Shown piece by piece: positions 52,788 through 61,087 of a DNA stretch of 64,000 nucleotides. Each line of letters starts with the position of its first letter. Position 1 is the stretch's first letter. The notes below the pieces were generated by a model. It was given only the letters and a program-made list of their open reading frames with translations. It did no database searches and was not told the DNA's origin. Source of the DNA: Candidatus Zipacnadum vermilionense (GTDB taxonomy: Bacteria; Armatimonadota; Zipacnadia; Zipacnadales; Zipacnadaceae); contig JALGSV010000001.1 in assembly GCA_029821755.1 (NCBI GenBank), forward strand, positions 124,001 to 188,000, written 5' to 3'. The position numbers and the translations under genes are program-made.

Positions 52788-53909
52788 CTATCTCTCGCCG
52801 AGCACTGATTCACCCCGGGCCAGGTCCGCATGGCGCTGCCACTCCGGGCCGATATACGCCTCGGCGCGCCTTTGTGACATCTCGCAGTAGACCGGAGCAG
52901 GCCCCCCTAGCGGCGTGCCCTCGAGCAGGGCACAGGCGGGGCAGTAACGACATAGATCCGCGAGCGGGCAGGTATTGCACACACCCGACCCGTTGCCCAG
53001 TTCGGCCAAGGCCATCGGCATGGCCTGTCGCCATCCCTCCCGCACCGACCCCGTGCGCAGGTCGTACCGAATCGCTTCTAGAAGCCCGCAGGGCCGCATG
53101 TTGCCATACGGGTCCAAATGGAAACTGCGCGTACCAACGCGGCACCGGAACAAGCCCTGCCACGGTCGTGGCGGTCGCCACTCGGCGGTCTCCCCTTGCC
53201 ACGCCGCAGTGCGCTCCTCGTCGACCGCCTCAAGTGCCATCACCTGCTCGGGAGACAATCTTTCGCCGAAGGGGTCGCCCCCTCCTTCTTGGAAGTGCCC
53301 CACCATCTCTGCGTCCCATCGCACCTTGTCACCGTATTCAGCGCAGACTTCGCGAAGGGCGTCGAATTCGTGGACGTTGCGTCGAGTCAGGACCGTCTTC
53401 AACTCCAGCTTGACCCCGCGATTCGTCAGCAACTCGATGGCTGACGTGACTCTGGCGAGCATTCCGTGCGTCCCGGTGACGTCCCGGTGCGTCGCCTCTG
53501 AGGCCGCATATAGGGTTATGGATACCTGTACCGGGGTCCATTCCGCCAGCAAGTCAACATGCTCTGGCGTGAGCAAGGACCCGTTAGTGAACAACTCCAG
53601 TAGCAAACCGCGGCGCTTGGCGGAGATCCACAATTTGCGGAAGTCCGGGTGTAGCAACGGCTCCCCTCCGGTGAAAGTGAGGAACAGCACCCCTTCGTCC
53701 GCACATTCCCCCAGGATTCGGTCCCATTCCGCAAAGGATAACTCGCGCTGGGCTTGGGGGGCGTCCTGGGGCAGGCGGCAGTAGCAGTGGTGGCAGTGGA
53801 AGTTGCACCGATAGGTGAGATCGGCGGTTACGCCAAGGGGGATTTGGGCGTCCTCGACCAGCAGCTCCTCACAGATGTGATCGATCTTGAGGCAAGCAGG
53901 CTCACTCAT
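52788..53909 (-). CDS. radical SAM/SPASM peptide-modifying enzyme
   Basis: A protein of 373 residues. The radical SAM cluster motif is C35-x3-C39-x2-C42 (YRCNFHCHHCYC), followed by FTGGEPLLHPDF. The C-terminal SPASM domain has a Cys series: FRCRVGTRSFHLDPYGNMRPCG, then CNTCPLADLCRYCPAC and a last YCEMSQRR, enough for two auxiliary [4Fe-4S] clusters. Such enzymes crosslink or otherwise alter precursor peptides (PqqE, sactisynthases and ranthipeptide enzymes among them). It overlaps the PqqD gene by 8 bases and precedes the precursor gene. A thioether crosslink between Cys and another core residue is a natural guess; it cannot be read from sequence. Confidence 0.9.
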   Translation of the reverse strand: MSEPACLKIDHICEELLVEDAQIPLGVTADLTYRCNFHCHHCYCRLPQDAPQAQRELSFAEWDRILGECADEGVLFLTFTGGEPLLHPDFRKLWISAKRRGLLLELFTNGSLLTPEHVDLLAEWTPVQVSITLYAASEATHRDVTGTHGMLARVTSAIELLTNRGVKLELKTVLTRRNVHEFDALREVCAEYGDKVRWDAEMVGHFQEGGGDPFGERLSPEQVMALEAVDEERTAAWQGETAEWRPPRPWQGLFRCRVGTRSFHLDPYGNMRPCGLLEAIRYDLRTGSVREGWRQAMPMALAELGNGSGVCNTCPLADLCRYCPACALLEGTPLGGPAPVYCEMSQRRAEAYIGPEWQRHADLARGESVLGER

Positions 53910-54231
53910 TGGCCCTCACCAGCCTGACGAAGCCCCTGCTGACCAGATCATCGAGCAGCTCCGCCACATCCGCGGTGATAGCGTCGCCGGGGCCCTCATA
54001 CTCCTGGCTGAGAAGGGCCACCAGTTCGTCCAGAGGTCGGGGCTGGGAAAGGTGGGCCCAGACGGCAGCGCTGGTCTCGTTGAGCAGGTAGACCTTCTGA
54101 ACGTCCACGCCCGTCTGGTGGAGGGGGATGAGGAGGAATTGCCCCGCGATCTGGCGCGCTACTACGTTCTCGGCTTGGCGGAAAATGCCTGGCGTCTCCT
54201 CCGGCACGACGGTTCCCCTCTCGGTCGGCAT
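53902..54231 (-). CDS. PqqD-family peptide-chaperone protein
   Basis: A protein of 109 residues from ATG 54231. It has the PqqD layout: RQIAGQFLLIPLHQTGVDVQKVYLLNETSAAVWAHL in outline gives the beta strands and the L-N-E-T-x-A-x-x-W motif, and LVALLSQEYEGP with DVAELLDDLVSRGFV the helical half. PqqD-type proteins bind the leader of the precursor and present it to the radical SAM partner, whose gene overlaps this one. GTG 54279 would add 16 residues without homology. It is the first gene of the operon. Confidence 0.87.
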   Translation of the reverse strand: MPTERGTVVPEETPGIFRQAENVVARQIAGQFLLIPLHQTGVDVQKVYLLNETSAAVWAHLSQPRPLDELVALLSQEYEGPGDAITADVAELLDDLVSRGFVRLVRANE

Positions 54232-54333
54232 TAGGCTGGAATTGGGCTCCGGCCGAGGCGCAAGAATAACACTACCCACCAGGACCGCCGTCTACTGCTG
54301 AGCAGGCCGACGCCCCAGCACGAGTCACTGGCA

Positions 54334-54362
54334 ATGATACGCTGATACACGCACGAGGTCAA
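54334..54362 (-). promoter_or_regulatory. promoter of the RiPP operon
   Basis: On the minus strand TTGACC (54357-54362) is followed after exactly 17 bases by TATCAT (54334-54339). Transcription would start near 54327, about 96 bases before ATG 54231 of the PqqD gene. Confidence 0.68.
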
Positions 54363-54506
54363 GTGCCAGCTAGGTCACTCTCTCCGACCAGAGGCATTCA
54401 GGCGCCCTCCCCTCCCGTCCCGCGCTGAGACCAAGGAGGCCGCAGCCGCCTCCAGGGCTGCCGGGCTTTCGCTACAACACCGGGGCGAATAGCGTCGATC
54501 TCGCCC

Positions 54507-54535
54507 TTGACAGCAGGGGGGAAAGCGCGTAAACT
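54507..54535 (+). promoter_or_regulatory. promoter of the PEP-CTERM gene
   Basis: Perfect -35 TTGACA (54507-54512), 17-base spacer and TAAACT (54530-54535). Transcription would start near 54542, about 38 bases before ATG 54580. Confidence 0.75.
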
Positions 54536-54579
54536 AGCTGCGCATTGGACCGCATATCGTTAGTTGAGGGGGGATGACG

Positions 54580-55167
54580 ATGTCATCTAGACTTCGCCTC
54601 GGTCTCGGATTGGTCCTACTGCTCGTAGTGGCGTGCGCCACCACCGCCTTCTCCGATAACGTCGTCTACATCGGCGAGACTCCGAGTAGTGGCATGGCCG
54701 GTTGGGGCGGGAGCTACGGCGGGTACTCAGGCCTCGATTACAGTGATTCACTGTGGGACTATGTCTACACCGTCGAAACCTGGGGGGGGCTTGGTGCCGC
54801 GCTCTTCGGCGTCCAGGTTCACTCCGATAACCTGAGTGACATTTGGGTCGTCTGGACTGGCGGTGACGACTGGCAGGGCGCCATCACCTACGATCCTGCT
54901 TTCGACTTTGGGGGGCTTCTTCCCCACCTGGGTGACAGTGTCGCCGTCGCTTGGTGGAGAAATGGGCCAGCACCGCCTGAGAGCATCATATTCGGATTCC
55001 AGAGCTCCCTCGGTCCGGAACTCCGCCCGTTTGATCTGGTTGGTAACGAAGAGGCGCTAGACACAGGCGACGTCTATTCGACCAGTCCCGAGCCGGGCAC
55101 ACTAGCGCTGGCCTCGATGTTGCTCCTGGGGGCGGGGGTTTGGCGTCGGCGGCGCCGCCGTCGGTAA
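54580..55167 (+). CDS. PEP-CTERM sorting-signal protein
   Basis: A protein of 195 residues. A signal peptide (about 1-26, ending TTAFSD) leads an exported beta-rich domain. The C terminus has P-E-P at about 170-172, a hydrophobic helix (TLALASMLLLGAGVW) and a run of seven Arg: a full PEP-CTERM signal for the exosortase encoded at 9951. It shares the pattern V-Y-x-G-E-x-P near the N terminus and S/T-L-W-D-Y-V-Y in the middle with the next gene product, so they are paralogues. The function of the exported domain is unknown. ATG 54580 is preferred over ATG 54574 because GAGGGGGG is then at proper spacing. Confidence 0.87.
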   Translation: MSSRLRLGLGLVLLLVVACATTAFSDNVVYIGETPSSGMAGWGGSYGGYSGLDYSDSLWDYVYTVETWGGLGAALFGVQVHSDNLSDIWVVWTGGDDWQGAITYDPAFDFGGLLPHLGDSVAVAWWRNGPAPPESIIFGFQSSLGPELRPFDLVGNEEALDTGDVYSTSPEPGTLALASMLLLGAGVWRRRRRRR

Positions 55168-55230
55168 ACGCGAGAACGGCCCGCTCGCCCGAAGTTTTCG
55201 CCGCAAAGCAGGTTATTCCGTCACAGATGT

Positions 55231-55238
55231 GGTATACT
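55231..55238 (+). promoter_or_regulatory. extended -10 promoter of the second PEP-CTERM gene
   Basis: TATACT (55233-55238) is preceded by TGG, forming an extended -10. The region where a -35 would lie (about 55211-55218) is AT-rich but poor. It is about 80 bases before ATG 55316. Confidence 0.45.
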
Positions 55239-55315
55239 ATTCGTGTGGGGAGCGATTGGGATCACCTTCTGGGTTCCGCGTAGCTCTAGTTCCTCACTCT
55301 GGGGGGGTATCCGTT

Positions 55316-55900
55316 ATGTTTCTCAGCAGATCCTCAACCGCCGTTAGAGGTCTCCTGGTAGTAGCCCTCGTCTGTCTGACCATCGGCTACGCTGCTGCCG
55401 ATTCCCTGGTCTACCAGGGCGAAGCTCCCGTGGGATCTGGGTATCCTAACGAGGGTATTTCCTCCTACACCGGGTCGAACGCCAGTGGCACTCTCTGGGA
55501 CTATGTGTACGACATTAGCGGCTGGACTACCGGCCCTTCTTCGGTGCAGCAGTGGGGGATAGAGGTGCTTACACCCATCGCGTCGGGTAAGATATGGTCA
55601 CCTGCAGAATGGACTGCCACGTATTACCCCGTGGTGCCCAGCGACATGGGCGGATTCGACACTCTCTGGGGGAAGATGGCCGTCATCTGGGTTGCCGGTA
55701 TTAATGCGCAAGTGGCCGAGGGATTCCATTTCCAGAGCGGGCTCCCTCCGGTGAAGCTGGCCTACGACTCTGACAGGTCAGCCTTCCTCGGCGATGAGTG
55801 GTCGGCCTCCATACCGGAACCCTCGACACTTCTCCTGGCGAGTGCGTTGCTGCTCAGCGCCGGAATCGCGAGAAGGCGGCGAAAACATGCGAAGAGCTGA
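55316..55900 (+). CDS. PEP-CTERM sorting-signal protein, paralogue
   Basis: A protein of 194 residues with a signal peptide (about 1-28, ending YAAAD), an exported domain and the C-terminal P-E-P (167-169), hydrophobic helix ([16 protein letters not shown]) and RRRRK tail. The mature start [12 protein letters not shown] and the block [12 protein letters not shown] align with the preceding paralogue. ATG 55316 is used because the upstream open frame has no signal peptide in register and crosses the promoter. Its 3' end overlaps the prepilin-like gene by 14 bases. Confidence 0.87.
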   Translation: MFLSRSSTAVRGLLVVALVCLTIGYAAADSLVYQGEAPVGSGYPNEGISSYTGSNASGTLWDYVYDISGWTTGPSSVQQWGIEVLTPIASGKIWSPAEWTATYYPVVPSDMGGFDTLWGKMAVIWVAGINAQVAEGFHFQSGLPPVKLAYDSDRSAFLGDEWSASIPEPSTLLLASALLLSAGIARRRRKHAKS

Positions 55901-56597
55901 CGAGTACCATCCGCGGGCTAGGGGGGGGAGGCAAGGGCAACGGGGCTTTACACTAATCGAGCTGCTGGTCGTCATTGCGATCATCGCCATTCTGGCCGCG
56001 ATCCTCTTCCCCGTTTTTGCCCGGGCTCGAGCCAAGGCCCAACAGACCAAGTGCCTGTCCAATCTGAAGCAATTGGGCATGGCCATGCAGATGTACGCTA
56101 CGGACTATGACGGACTTCTGCCCTACCGGGGGCCGTCTCGCTGGAACTGGACCTACGGCTGGTACCATGGTTCCCCTTACGACGCGCACATCTTGCTCAT
56201 GGTCACCGCAATCCATCCCTACGTCAAGAACTACCAAGTCTGGTTCTGCTCGGCCGATCCCGCCCAGGCCGACGCCGTGGCCGCTGGTGGGTGGGGCAGC
56301 GACGCGGACGCGCAGGCCGGCAGGGTTAGCTATTGCCTCTGTACACAGTGGGACACCTATGGGGGCAGCATGGATCCCGCGTGCCCCAGCGACGTCGATC
56401 CCATGGACGTGTCGTTCGGTTCGCCCTCAGAGCAGAGCCTGCTCTGCGACAATGGGCTGTTCTGCGACACCGGCGAGAAGGTAAACGGCGCGCACTTCAA
56501 CGGGTCGAACTTCGCCTTCCTGGACGGACACGTTAAGTATATAGCGATAGCGGGGTGGGGTGAGCTCCACCCACCCATGGTGGCCATCACCCCGTAG
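55887..56597 (+). CDS. type IV prepilin-like (pseudopilin) protein with N-methylation motif
   Basis: A protein of 236 residues. The cleavage motif is G20-F21-T-L-I-E25, followed by a 20-residue hydrophobic helix. After that [11 protein letters not shown] and [24 protein letters not shown] match the prepilin-like proteins that are abundant in Armatimonadota and Planctomycetota (DUF1559-like layout). The rest has six or more Cys and ends in [12 protein letters not shown], the H-x-G-x-x family block (usual form D-G-H-V). It may form a pseudopilus or be a surface protein processed by a prepilin peptidase. It overlaps the PEP-CTERM gene, an unusual pairing. Confidence 0.88.
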   Translation: MRRADEYHPRARGGRQGQRGFTLIELLVVIAIIAILAAILFPVFARARAKAQQTKCLSNLKQLGMAMQMYATDYDGLLPYRGPSRWNWTYGWYHGSPYDAHILLMVTAIHPYVKNYQVWFCSADPAQADAVAAGGWGSDADAQAGRVSYCLCTQWDTYGGSMDPACPSDVDPMDVSFGSPSEQSLLCDNGLFCDTGEKVNGAHFNGSNFAFLDGHVKYIAIAGWGELHPPMVAITP

Positions 56598-56647
56598 TGC
56601 CCGGGCCTTCGCCAGCTCATGGTGGCCGCTCTATACAGCAACCCGCG

Positions 56648-56682
56648 CAGCGTCTTGCCTGGCAGGACGCTGTTGTCGTTGG
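56648..56682 (+). terminator. candidate rho-independent terminator
   Basis: CAGCGTCTTGCC (56648-56659) pairs with GGCAGGACGCTG (56661-56672) with one G-T mismatch; the tip must open, giving about 11 pairs. TTGTCGTT follows, a moderate T-rich tail. It lies 50 bases past the prepilin-like gene and fits as its end. Confidence 0.5.
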
Positions 56683-56717
56683 TGGCAACCGGTAGACTCA
56701 GAGCTTGAGAGGTGCCC

Positions 56718-58514
56718 ATGTCCTTGTCCACCCACTTCTCCCTTCGGCGAGGCTCGATGCTCAATTCCGAGTCCTTAGTCAAACGCGGCACCCTAGCGGC
56801 CGGCTTGCTGATCATTGCGTTGATTGTGCTGGCGACGAAGTTCACCTCACTCGACGTCAATGGCGCTGACTACGCGCAGTTGGCTCGGAACCTGGCCACC
56901 GGGCATGGTTACACCACTTCGGTGATTACGCCCCTGAGCCTGGCCCTGGTGCCCCGGATCGAGAATCACCCCGAGATGACGCGGCCGCCGGCGTACGTCA
57001 CGGTACTGGCCCTCGGCATGCTCATCGGCGGCGCGACAGACAAGACAGTGGCCGTGATATCGATAATCTTCTTGCTGCTAACCGCGCTGGCGCTCTACTT
57101 CATCGCCCTGCGCGTCTTTGGCCCGCGGGTGGCCCTGTGGGCCTTGCTGCTGTACGCCACGTCTGTGCCGCTGCTTCGGCAGGCGATCTCCGGTCTGGAC
57201 ACGACCTTCCTGTCCTTCCTGGTCACATTGCTTTTCGGGGCGCTCATATGGAACTACCGGGCTGCGCGGGGCGAGGAGGACGAGGAGGAAGAGCCCTCAA
57301 GACTCGGCTTGTGCGTGCCCATTGCGGTCGGGGTACTGGTGGGCCTGTGCTACCTCACCTCGTACGACACGCTGGTGCTCTTGCCGGTGGCGCTGTACTT
57401 CCTGTGGCGGGCGGACCGCCCCCAGGCCAAGCGCAACCTGATAGCCGTGCTCGTTGTCTTCCTAATCTTGGTCCTGCCCTGGATCATTCGGTGTTCGGTG
57501 ATCGCGGGCGGGCCCTTCATCTCGCTGCACAGCTACGAACTGGCCATGTTCACCGACCAGTACCCGGGCCAGACGCTCTTCCGGCGCTTCGACGATGTCC
57601 CGAGCAAGCCGTGGCTCATGCTGATAGCCCACTGGCCTGACATGGTCAAGAAGATCGGCCAGGGCATCGGCGGGCTGTACACCGACGCCGCGCAGTTTGC
57701 GGGTCCGTACCTGATGCCGTTCTTCATCGTGGGGCTGCTACTAGCCGCGCCTCGCCGGCGCTCGGTGCTGCTGCACGGCTGTCTGGGGCTGGCGATCCTC
57801 CTGCAGCTCGCCGTCCTATGCTACTACCAGCCGCTGGCGAGAATCCTGCTGCCCTACGCGCCCATGGTGGCGATGCTGGCAGTGTTCTGGTTCACGACCC
57901 TGGTGGAGGAATGGAACGAGGCGCTGCTTGGTTTGCGGCGGCATTACCAGGGCCTAGGCCTGTCGCTGGACGCGGTGCTGTACGCCGGCCTCGTCGTGGC
58001 GATGGCCATACCGCTAGTGCTGTTCCTGTTTCTGAGCGGCGAGTCGCGCGCGCACCCGGCGATTGACACCATGAGGCAACTTGGGTCCATGCCCTATCCC
58101 TACCTGGCGACTGACCTGCCCTGGCTAGCGGCCTGGTACGGCGACAAGCAGGCCCTATCTCTGCCCTACCGCGAGCGGGACTGGACGGCCATGGAGCAGG
58201 CTAAGCTCACCCCTCCCGCGATCTACCTCTCGCCCGCCCTGTTGGAGGCACCTCCCACGGAGAGGATGGAGTCCTGGCAGCGCTTGCTCCTGTCGGGCCA
58301 GGACTTCCACGGAATGAAACGAATACCGAACTGGCGGCAGGCCGGGGTGCTCCTGGCCAAGACCGCGCCGCCTTCGCCGGCCGTGCGGGGAGCCAGGGGG
58401 GCGACGGGGAGCGGAACGCCCGCGACCGGGGGCAGGCCGCCGGCTGCCGGTAGCGCAAGTGGAGAAAGAGCGCCAGCCGGCGGAGCACCCACGGGCTCGG
58501 CGGCCCCGCCGTAG
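56718..58514 (+). CDS. GT39-like polytopic membrane glycosyltransferase
   Basis: A protein of 598 residues with about 11 membrane helices. After the first helix the loop LDVNGADYAQLARNLATGHGYTTS and MTRPPAYVTVLALGML follow the ArnT/PMT-like GT-C pattern (D-x-x-x-Y, R-P-P-x-Y). The last ~55 residues are a low-complexity Ala/Gly/Pro/Ser tail. Such enzymes use lipid-linked sugars on the outer membrane face and can glycosylate proteins or lipids. ATG 56718 has GAGAGG five bases upstream. It is transcribed before the deoxysugar genes but separated by about 255 bases. Confidence 0.75.
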   Translation: MSLSTHFSLRRGSMLNSESLVKRGTLAAGLLIIALIVLATKFTSLDVNGADYAQLARNLATGHGYTTSVITPLSLALVPRIENHPEMTRPPAYVTVLALGMLIGGATDKTVAVISIIFLLLTALALYFIALRVFGPRVALWALLLYATSVPLLRQAISGLDTTFLSFLVTLLFGALIWNYRAARGEEDEEEEPSRLGLCVPIAVGVLVGLCYLTSYDTLVLLPVALYFLWRADRPQAKRNLIAVLVVFLILVLPWIIRCSVIAGGPFISLHSYELAMFTDQYPGQTLFRRFDDVPSKPWLMLIAHWPDMVKKIGQGIGGLYTDAAQFAGPYLMPFFIVGLLLAAPRRRSVLLHGCLGLAILLQLAVLCYYQPLARILLPYAPMVAMLAVFWFTTLVEEWNEALLGLRRHYQGLGLSLDAVLYAGLVVAMAIPLVLFLFLSGESRAHPAIDTMRQLGSMPYPYLATDLPWLAAWYGDKQALSLPYRERDWTAMEQAKLTPPAIYLSPALLEAPPTERMESWQRLLLSGQDFHGMKRIPNWRQAGVLLAKTAPPSPAVRGARGATGSGTPATGGRPPAAGSASGERAPAGGAPTGSAAPP

Positions 58515-58769
58515 CGGGCACCGGCCAGGGCGCGTCTGAGGAACCTGTCGGTCCTGGCAGTCGTCGGCACGCGCAGTTCCCGGCGATCTTGTCAGGAGGG
58601 CTATCCCAGCCAGCTCCGGCTTAGGCCTCGCGCGTGTCCACCCGGCTCCCGAGGAACCATCAGGGAGTGTAGGTGGCAGCCCGCGGCGACTGGCGCTTCC
58701 TCGGCTGCTTCACCTCGTACCCTCCCCCTGCTTGACTTGTCCTCGGGCCGCGCTGTAGGAGACGGCAAC
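58515..58769. other. intergenic stretch, no gene seen
   Basis: This 255-base gap before the RfbH gene holds no credible coding sequence. A TTGACT at 58732 lies too near the start codon and has no -10, so no promoter is called. Confidence 0.5.
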
Positions 58770-60083
58770 GTGAACGAAGCGGAGATCAGGGAGCAGATAC
58801 TCGGTCTGGCGCGGCGACTGTGTCGGATGCGGACGGCCGACCATGTCTTCGTGCCAGGCCGGACCCAAGTGCACTATGCCGGGCGCGTCTTCGACGAGGA
58901 GGAAATGGCTTCGCTGATCGACTGTGCGCTCGACGGGTGGCTGACGGCGGGACCGTATGCCGAGCGCTTCGAGCGGGCCTTCAGCGACTACCTCGGCGTG
59001 GGCCACACCCTCCTGGTCAACTCCGGGTCCTCCGCGAATCTGCTCTGCGTGGCCGCTCTGACCTCCCCCAAGCTCGGGGACCGTCGCCTGCGCCCCGGCG
59101 ACGAGGTCATTACCACCGCCGCGGGCTTTCCCACTACCCTCGCCCCGCTGGTGCAGCACCAACTGGTCCCCGTCTGCGTGGATGTGGACCTCGGCACCTA
59201 CAACGCCAACCCCGATCTTCTGCGCGAGGCTGTCTCGCGGCGCACCCGCGCGATCTTTCTCCCTCACACCCTGGGCAACCCCTTTGACCTGGACGCGGTC
59301 CACCGGATAGCGGAGAAGCACAGTCTGTTCCTCCTGGAGGACAACTGCGACTCGCTGGGTAGCCGCTATGACGGCAAGCCCACGGGCAGCTTCGGGCACC
59401 TGGCTTCCCACAGCTTTTTCCCCGCGCATCACATCACGATGGGGGAGGGGGGGGCCGTGGTTACCGACGACCAGGAGTTAGCCCGCGTCGTCGCCTCTCT
59501 GCGCGATTGGGGGCGCGACTGTTGGTGTGAGCCGGGGCAATCCAACTCCTGCGGTCAGCGCTTCACCCAGCAGCACGGCAAGCTGCCCCTTGGCTACGAC
59601 CACAAGTACGTCTACTCGCACGTCGGCTACAACCTGAAGCTCACGGATCTGCAGGCCGCCTTCGGTCTGGCCCAGCTGGGCAAGCTGCCGGGCTTCATCG
59701 AAGCCAGGAAGCGCAATTTCACGCGGTTCCACCAGCATCTGACCCGGTATGCCGACCGGCTGATTCTTCCCGAGGCCACGCCCCACAGCGACCCGGCGTG
59801 GTTCGCCTTCCCCGTGACCGTGCGCCCCGAGGCGGGCTTCAGCCGCGGTGAGCTAGTGGGGTTCTTGGAGGAGAACCTGGTGGAAACGCGCACCCTCTTC
59901 GGGGGTAACCTCCTGCGCCAGCCGGCCTTTCTCGACATCCACCACCGCGTGGTCGGGGGCCTGTCCAACACGGATTTGGTGATGAACAATACCTTCTTCG
60001 TGGGGGTCTACCCGGGGATCGACGAGGCCCGCGCGGCGTACGTGATGGAAGTGTTCGACCGCTTCTTCCAGGTGAGCACATGA
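58770..60083 (+). CDS. rfbH: CDP-4-keto-6-deoxy-D-glucose-3-dehydrase (E1, RfbH/DdhC-type)
   Basis: A protein of 437 residues of the DegT/StrS fold, the same length as the Yersinia E1 enzyme. Counting from GTG 58770, the PLP-lysine position is His (H220 in FFPAHH), as in E1, so it works as a PMP-dependent dehydratase rather than an aminotransferase. The [2Fe-2S] cysteines C193, C251, C253 and C261 are all present in the E1 numbering. E1 with a reductase removes the 3-hydroxyl of CDP-4-keto-6-deoxyglucose to give 3,6-dideoxysugars. AGGAG precedes GTG 58770. It overlaps the next gene by ATGA. No ddhA/B-type genes are in the window. Confidence 0.92.
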   Translation: MNEAEIREQILGLARRLCRMRTADHVFVPGRTQVHYAGRVFDEEEMASLIDCALDGWLTAGPYAERFERAFSDYLGVGHTLLVNSGSSANLLCVAALTSPKLGDRRLRPGDEVITTAAGFPTTLAPLVQHQLVPVCVDVDLGTYNANPDLLREAVSRRTRAIFLPHTLGNPFDLDAVHRIAEKHSLFLLEDNCDSLGSRYDGKPTGSFGHLASHSFFPAHHITMGEGGAVVTDDQELARVVASLRDWGRDCWCEPGQSNSCGQRFTQQHGKLPLGYDHKYVYSHVGYNLKLTDLQAAFGLAQLGKLPGFIEARKRNFTRFHQHLTRYADRLILPEATPHSDPAWFAFPVTVRPEAGFSRGELVGFLEENLVETRTLFGGNLLRQPAFLDIHHRVVGGLSNTDLVMNNTFFVGVYPGIDEARAAYVMEVFDRFFQVST

Positions 60084-61087
60084 GTCAAGCCGCGGCGCGA
60101 CGCTGGGGGCCGGCGCTGCGCGTAGGGCTGGGGTTCGCCATCAGCGCGATCGCCCTGGTGGCGGTGCTGCGGCAGGTGCATTGGGATCAGGTGGTGGCTG
60201 CCTGGCAGGCTGCCGACGCGCGTTTCCTGGTCCTCGGCGCGCTGTTGTACCCCTGGCGCCTGGTGTTCATTTCGGCCCGGTGGCAGGAGCTACTGCGCCT
60301 CTACGGTCCGACCCCCGCCTTCCGGGTGACGCTACGCGCTACCAGCGTCGGTTACCTCTTCAATAACCTGTTGCCCCTCCGGTCCGGGGACCTAGTGCGC
60401 GGCGCGATGGTGGTGCGGGAGGGCGTGACCATTCGCGCCGCCGCTTCCAGCGTGTTGCTGGAGAAGGTGGTGGATCTCTGGGCGCTGGTGGCCATCGCGC
60501 TGCTGGCGGGAGGCGCCTTCCTGCGGCAGGAGCCGGCGCTCTTGCGGTCGCTACACTGGGTGGCGCTGGTGGCGGGGGTGAGTCTCGGCGTCTTCCTGGC
60601 AGTGGCGCTATCGTGCAGCGCCGAGCAGGCAGGGGCGTGGTGTGACCGGGCGACGACGCGAACAGGTCGGCTGCTAGCCAAGCTGGCGCGGGTCGTGGTC
60701 GAGAGCGGCCAGTTGTGCCGCCGCCCGGGGCCGCTGTTGATCACGCTCGCGGCCACGGCGGTCAACTGGGGGATCGAGGCCTGCTTCTACCTGCTAGTGG
60801 CGCGCTCCCTGGGAATGCCCCTCACGATAGCCGGCGCCCTGTTCATGGTCTCCGTGATCGGGCTGGGGCTGTCGGTGCCGACCACTGCGGGAGGCATCGG
60901 CGTATGCCAGTACCTGGCGGTGGCTGTGCTGAAGGTTCAAGGAATAGGCGTCAACGTGGCGGCCGCCTATTCCCTGCTCAGCTATGCCGTGGCCTTCGTG
61001 TGCCTCAACGGCGTGGGCCTGGTCTTCCTGGTGACAGGAGCGCTGCGCAAGCCGCCTGCCAACGTGTCCGAGGGAGGGACAGTATGA
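60080..61087 (+). CDS. YbhN/UPF0104-type membrane protein (lysylphosphatidylglycerol synthase TM family)
   Basis: A protein of 335 residues with about eight helices. GYLFNNLLPLRSGDLVRGAMVVR and VPTTAGGIGVCQYLAVAV are the two family signatures (N-x-x-L-P-x-R-x-G-D/E and P-x-x-x-G-G-x-G). Members are membrane proteins of uncertain role, often suggested to flip lipids or glycolipids; AglD-like ones act in glycosylation. It is coupled by ATGA to both the RfbH gene and the SDR gene, so a role in moving or using the deoxysugar lipid is plausible. Confidence 0.82.
   Translation: MSQAAARRWGPALRVGLGFAISAIALVAVLRQVHWDQVVAAWQAADARFLVLGALLYPWRLVFISARWQELLRLYGPTPAFRVTLRATSVGYLFNNLLPLRSGDLVRGAMVVREGVTIRAAASSVLLEKVVDLWALVAIALLAGGAFLRQEPALLRSLHWVALVAGVSLGVFLAVALSCSAEQAGAWCDRATTRTGRLLAKLARVVVESGQLCRRPGPLLITLAATAVNWGIEACFYLLVARSLGMPLTIAGALFMVSVIGLGLSVPTTAGGIGVCQYLAVAVLKVQGIGVNVAAAYSLLSYAVAFVCLNGVGLVFLVTGALRKPPANVSEGGTV

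Larger units (their letters stand above)
54280..54579. other. 300-base divergent control region between the RiPP operon and PEP-CTERM genes
   Basis: Holds two back-to-back sigma70-type promoters (54334-54362 minus and 54507-54535 plus) and about 140 bases between them with no gene. No clear operator palindrome was seen. Confidence 0.65.

Noticed and set aside
54231-54279. GTG 54279 as start of the PqqD-like gene
   Set aside because: The extra 16 residues show no family similarity and no ribosome site precedes the GTG; ATG 54231 fits the usual PqqD length.
58732-58769. TTGACT as -35 of a promoter for rfbH
   Set aside because: No -10 hexamer follows at suitable spacing and the start codon lies too close.
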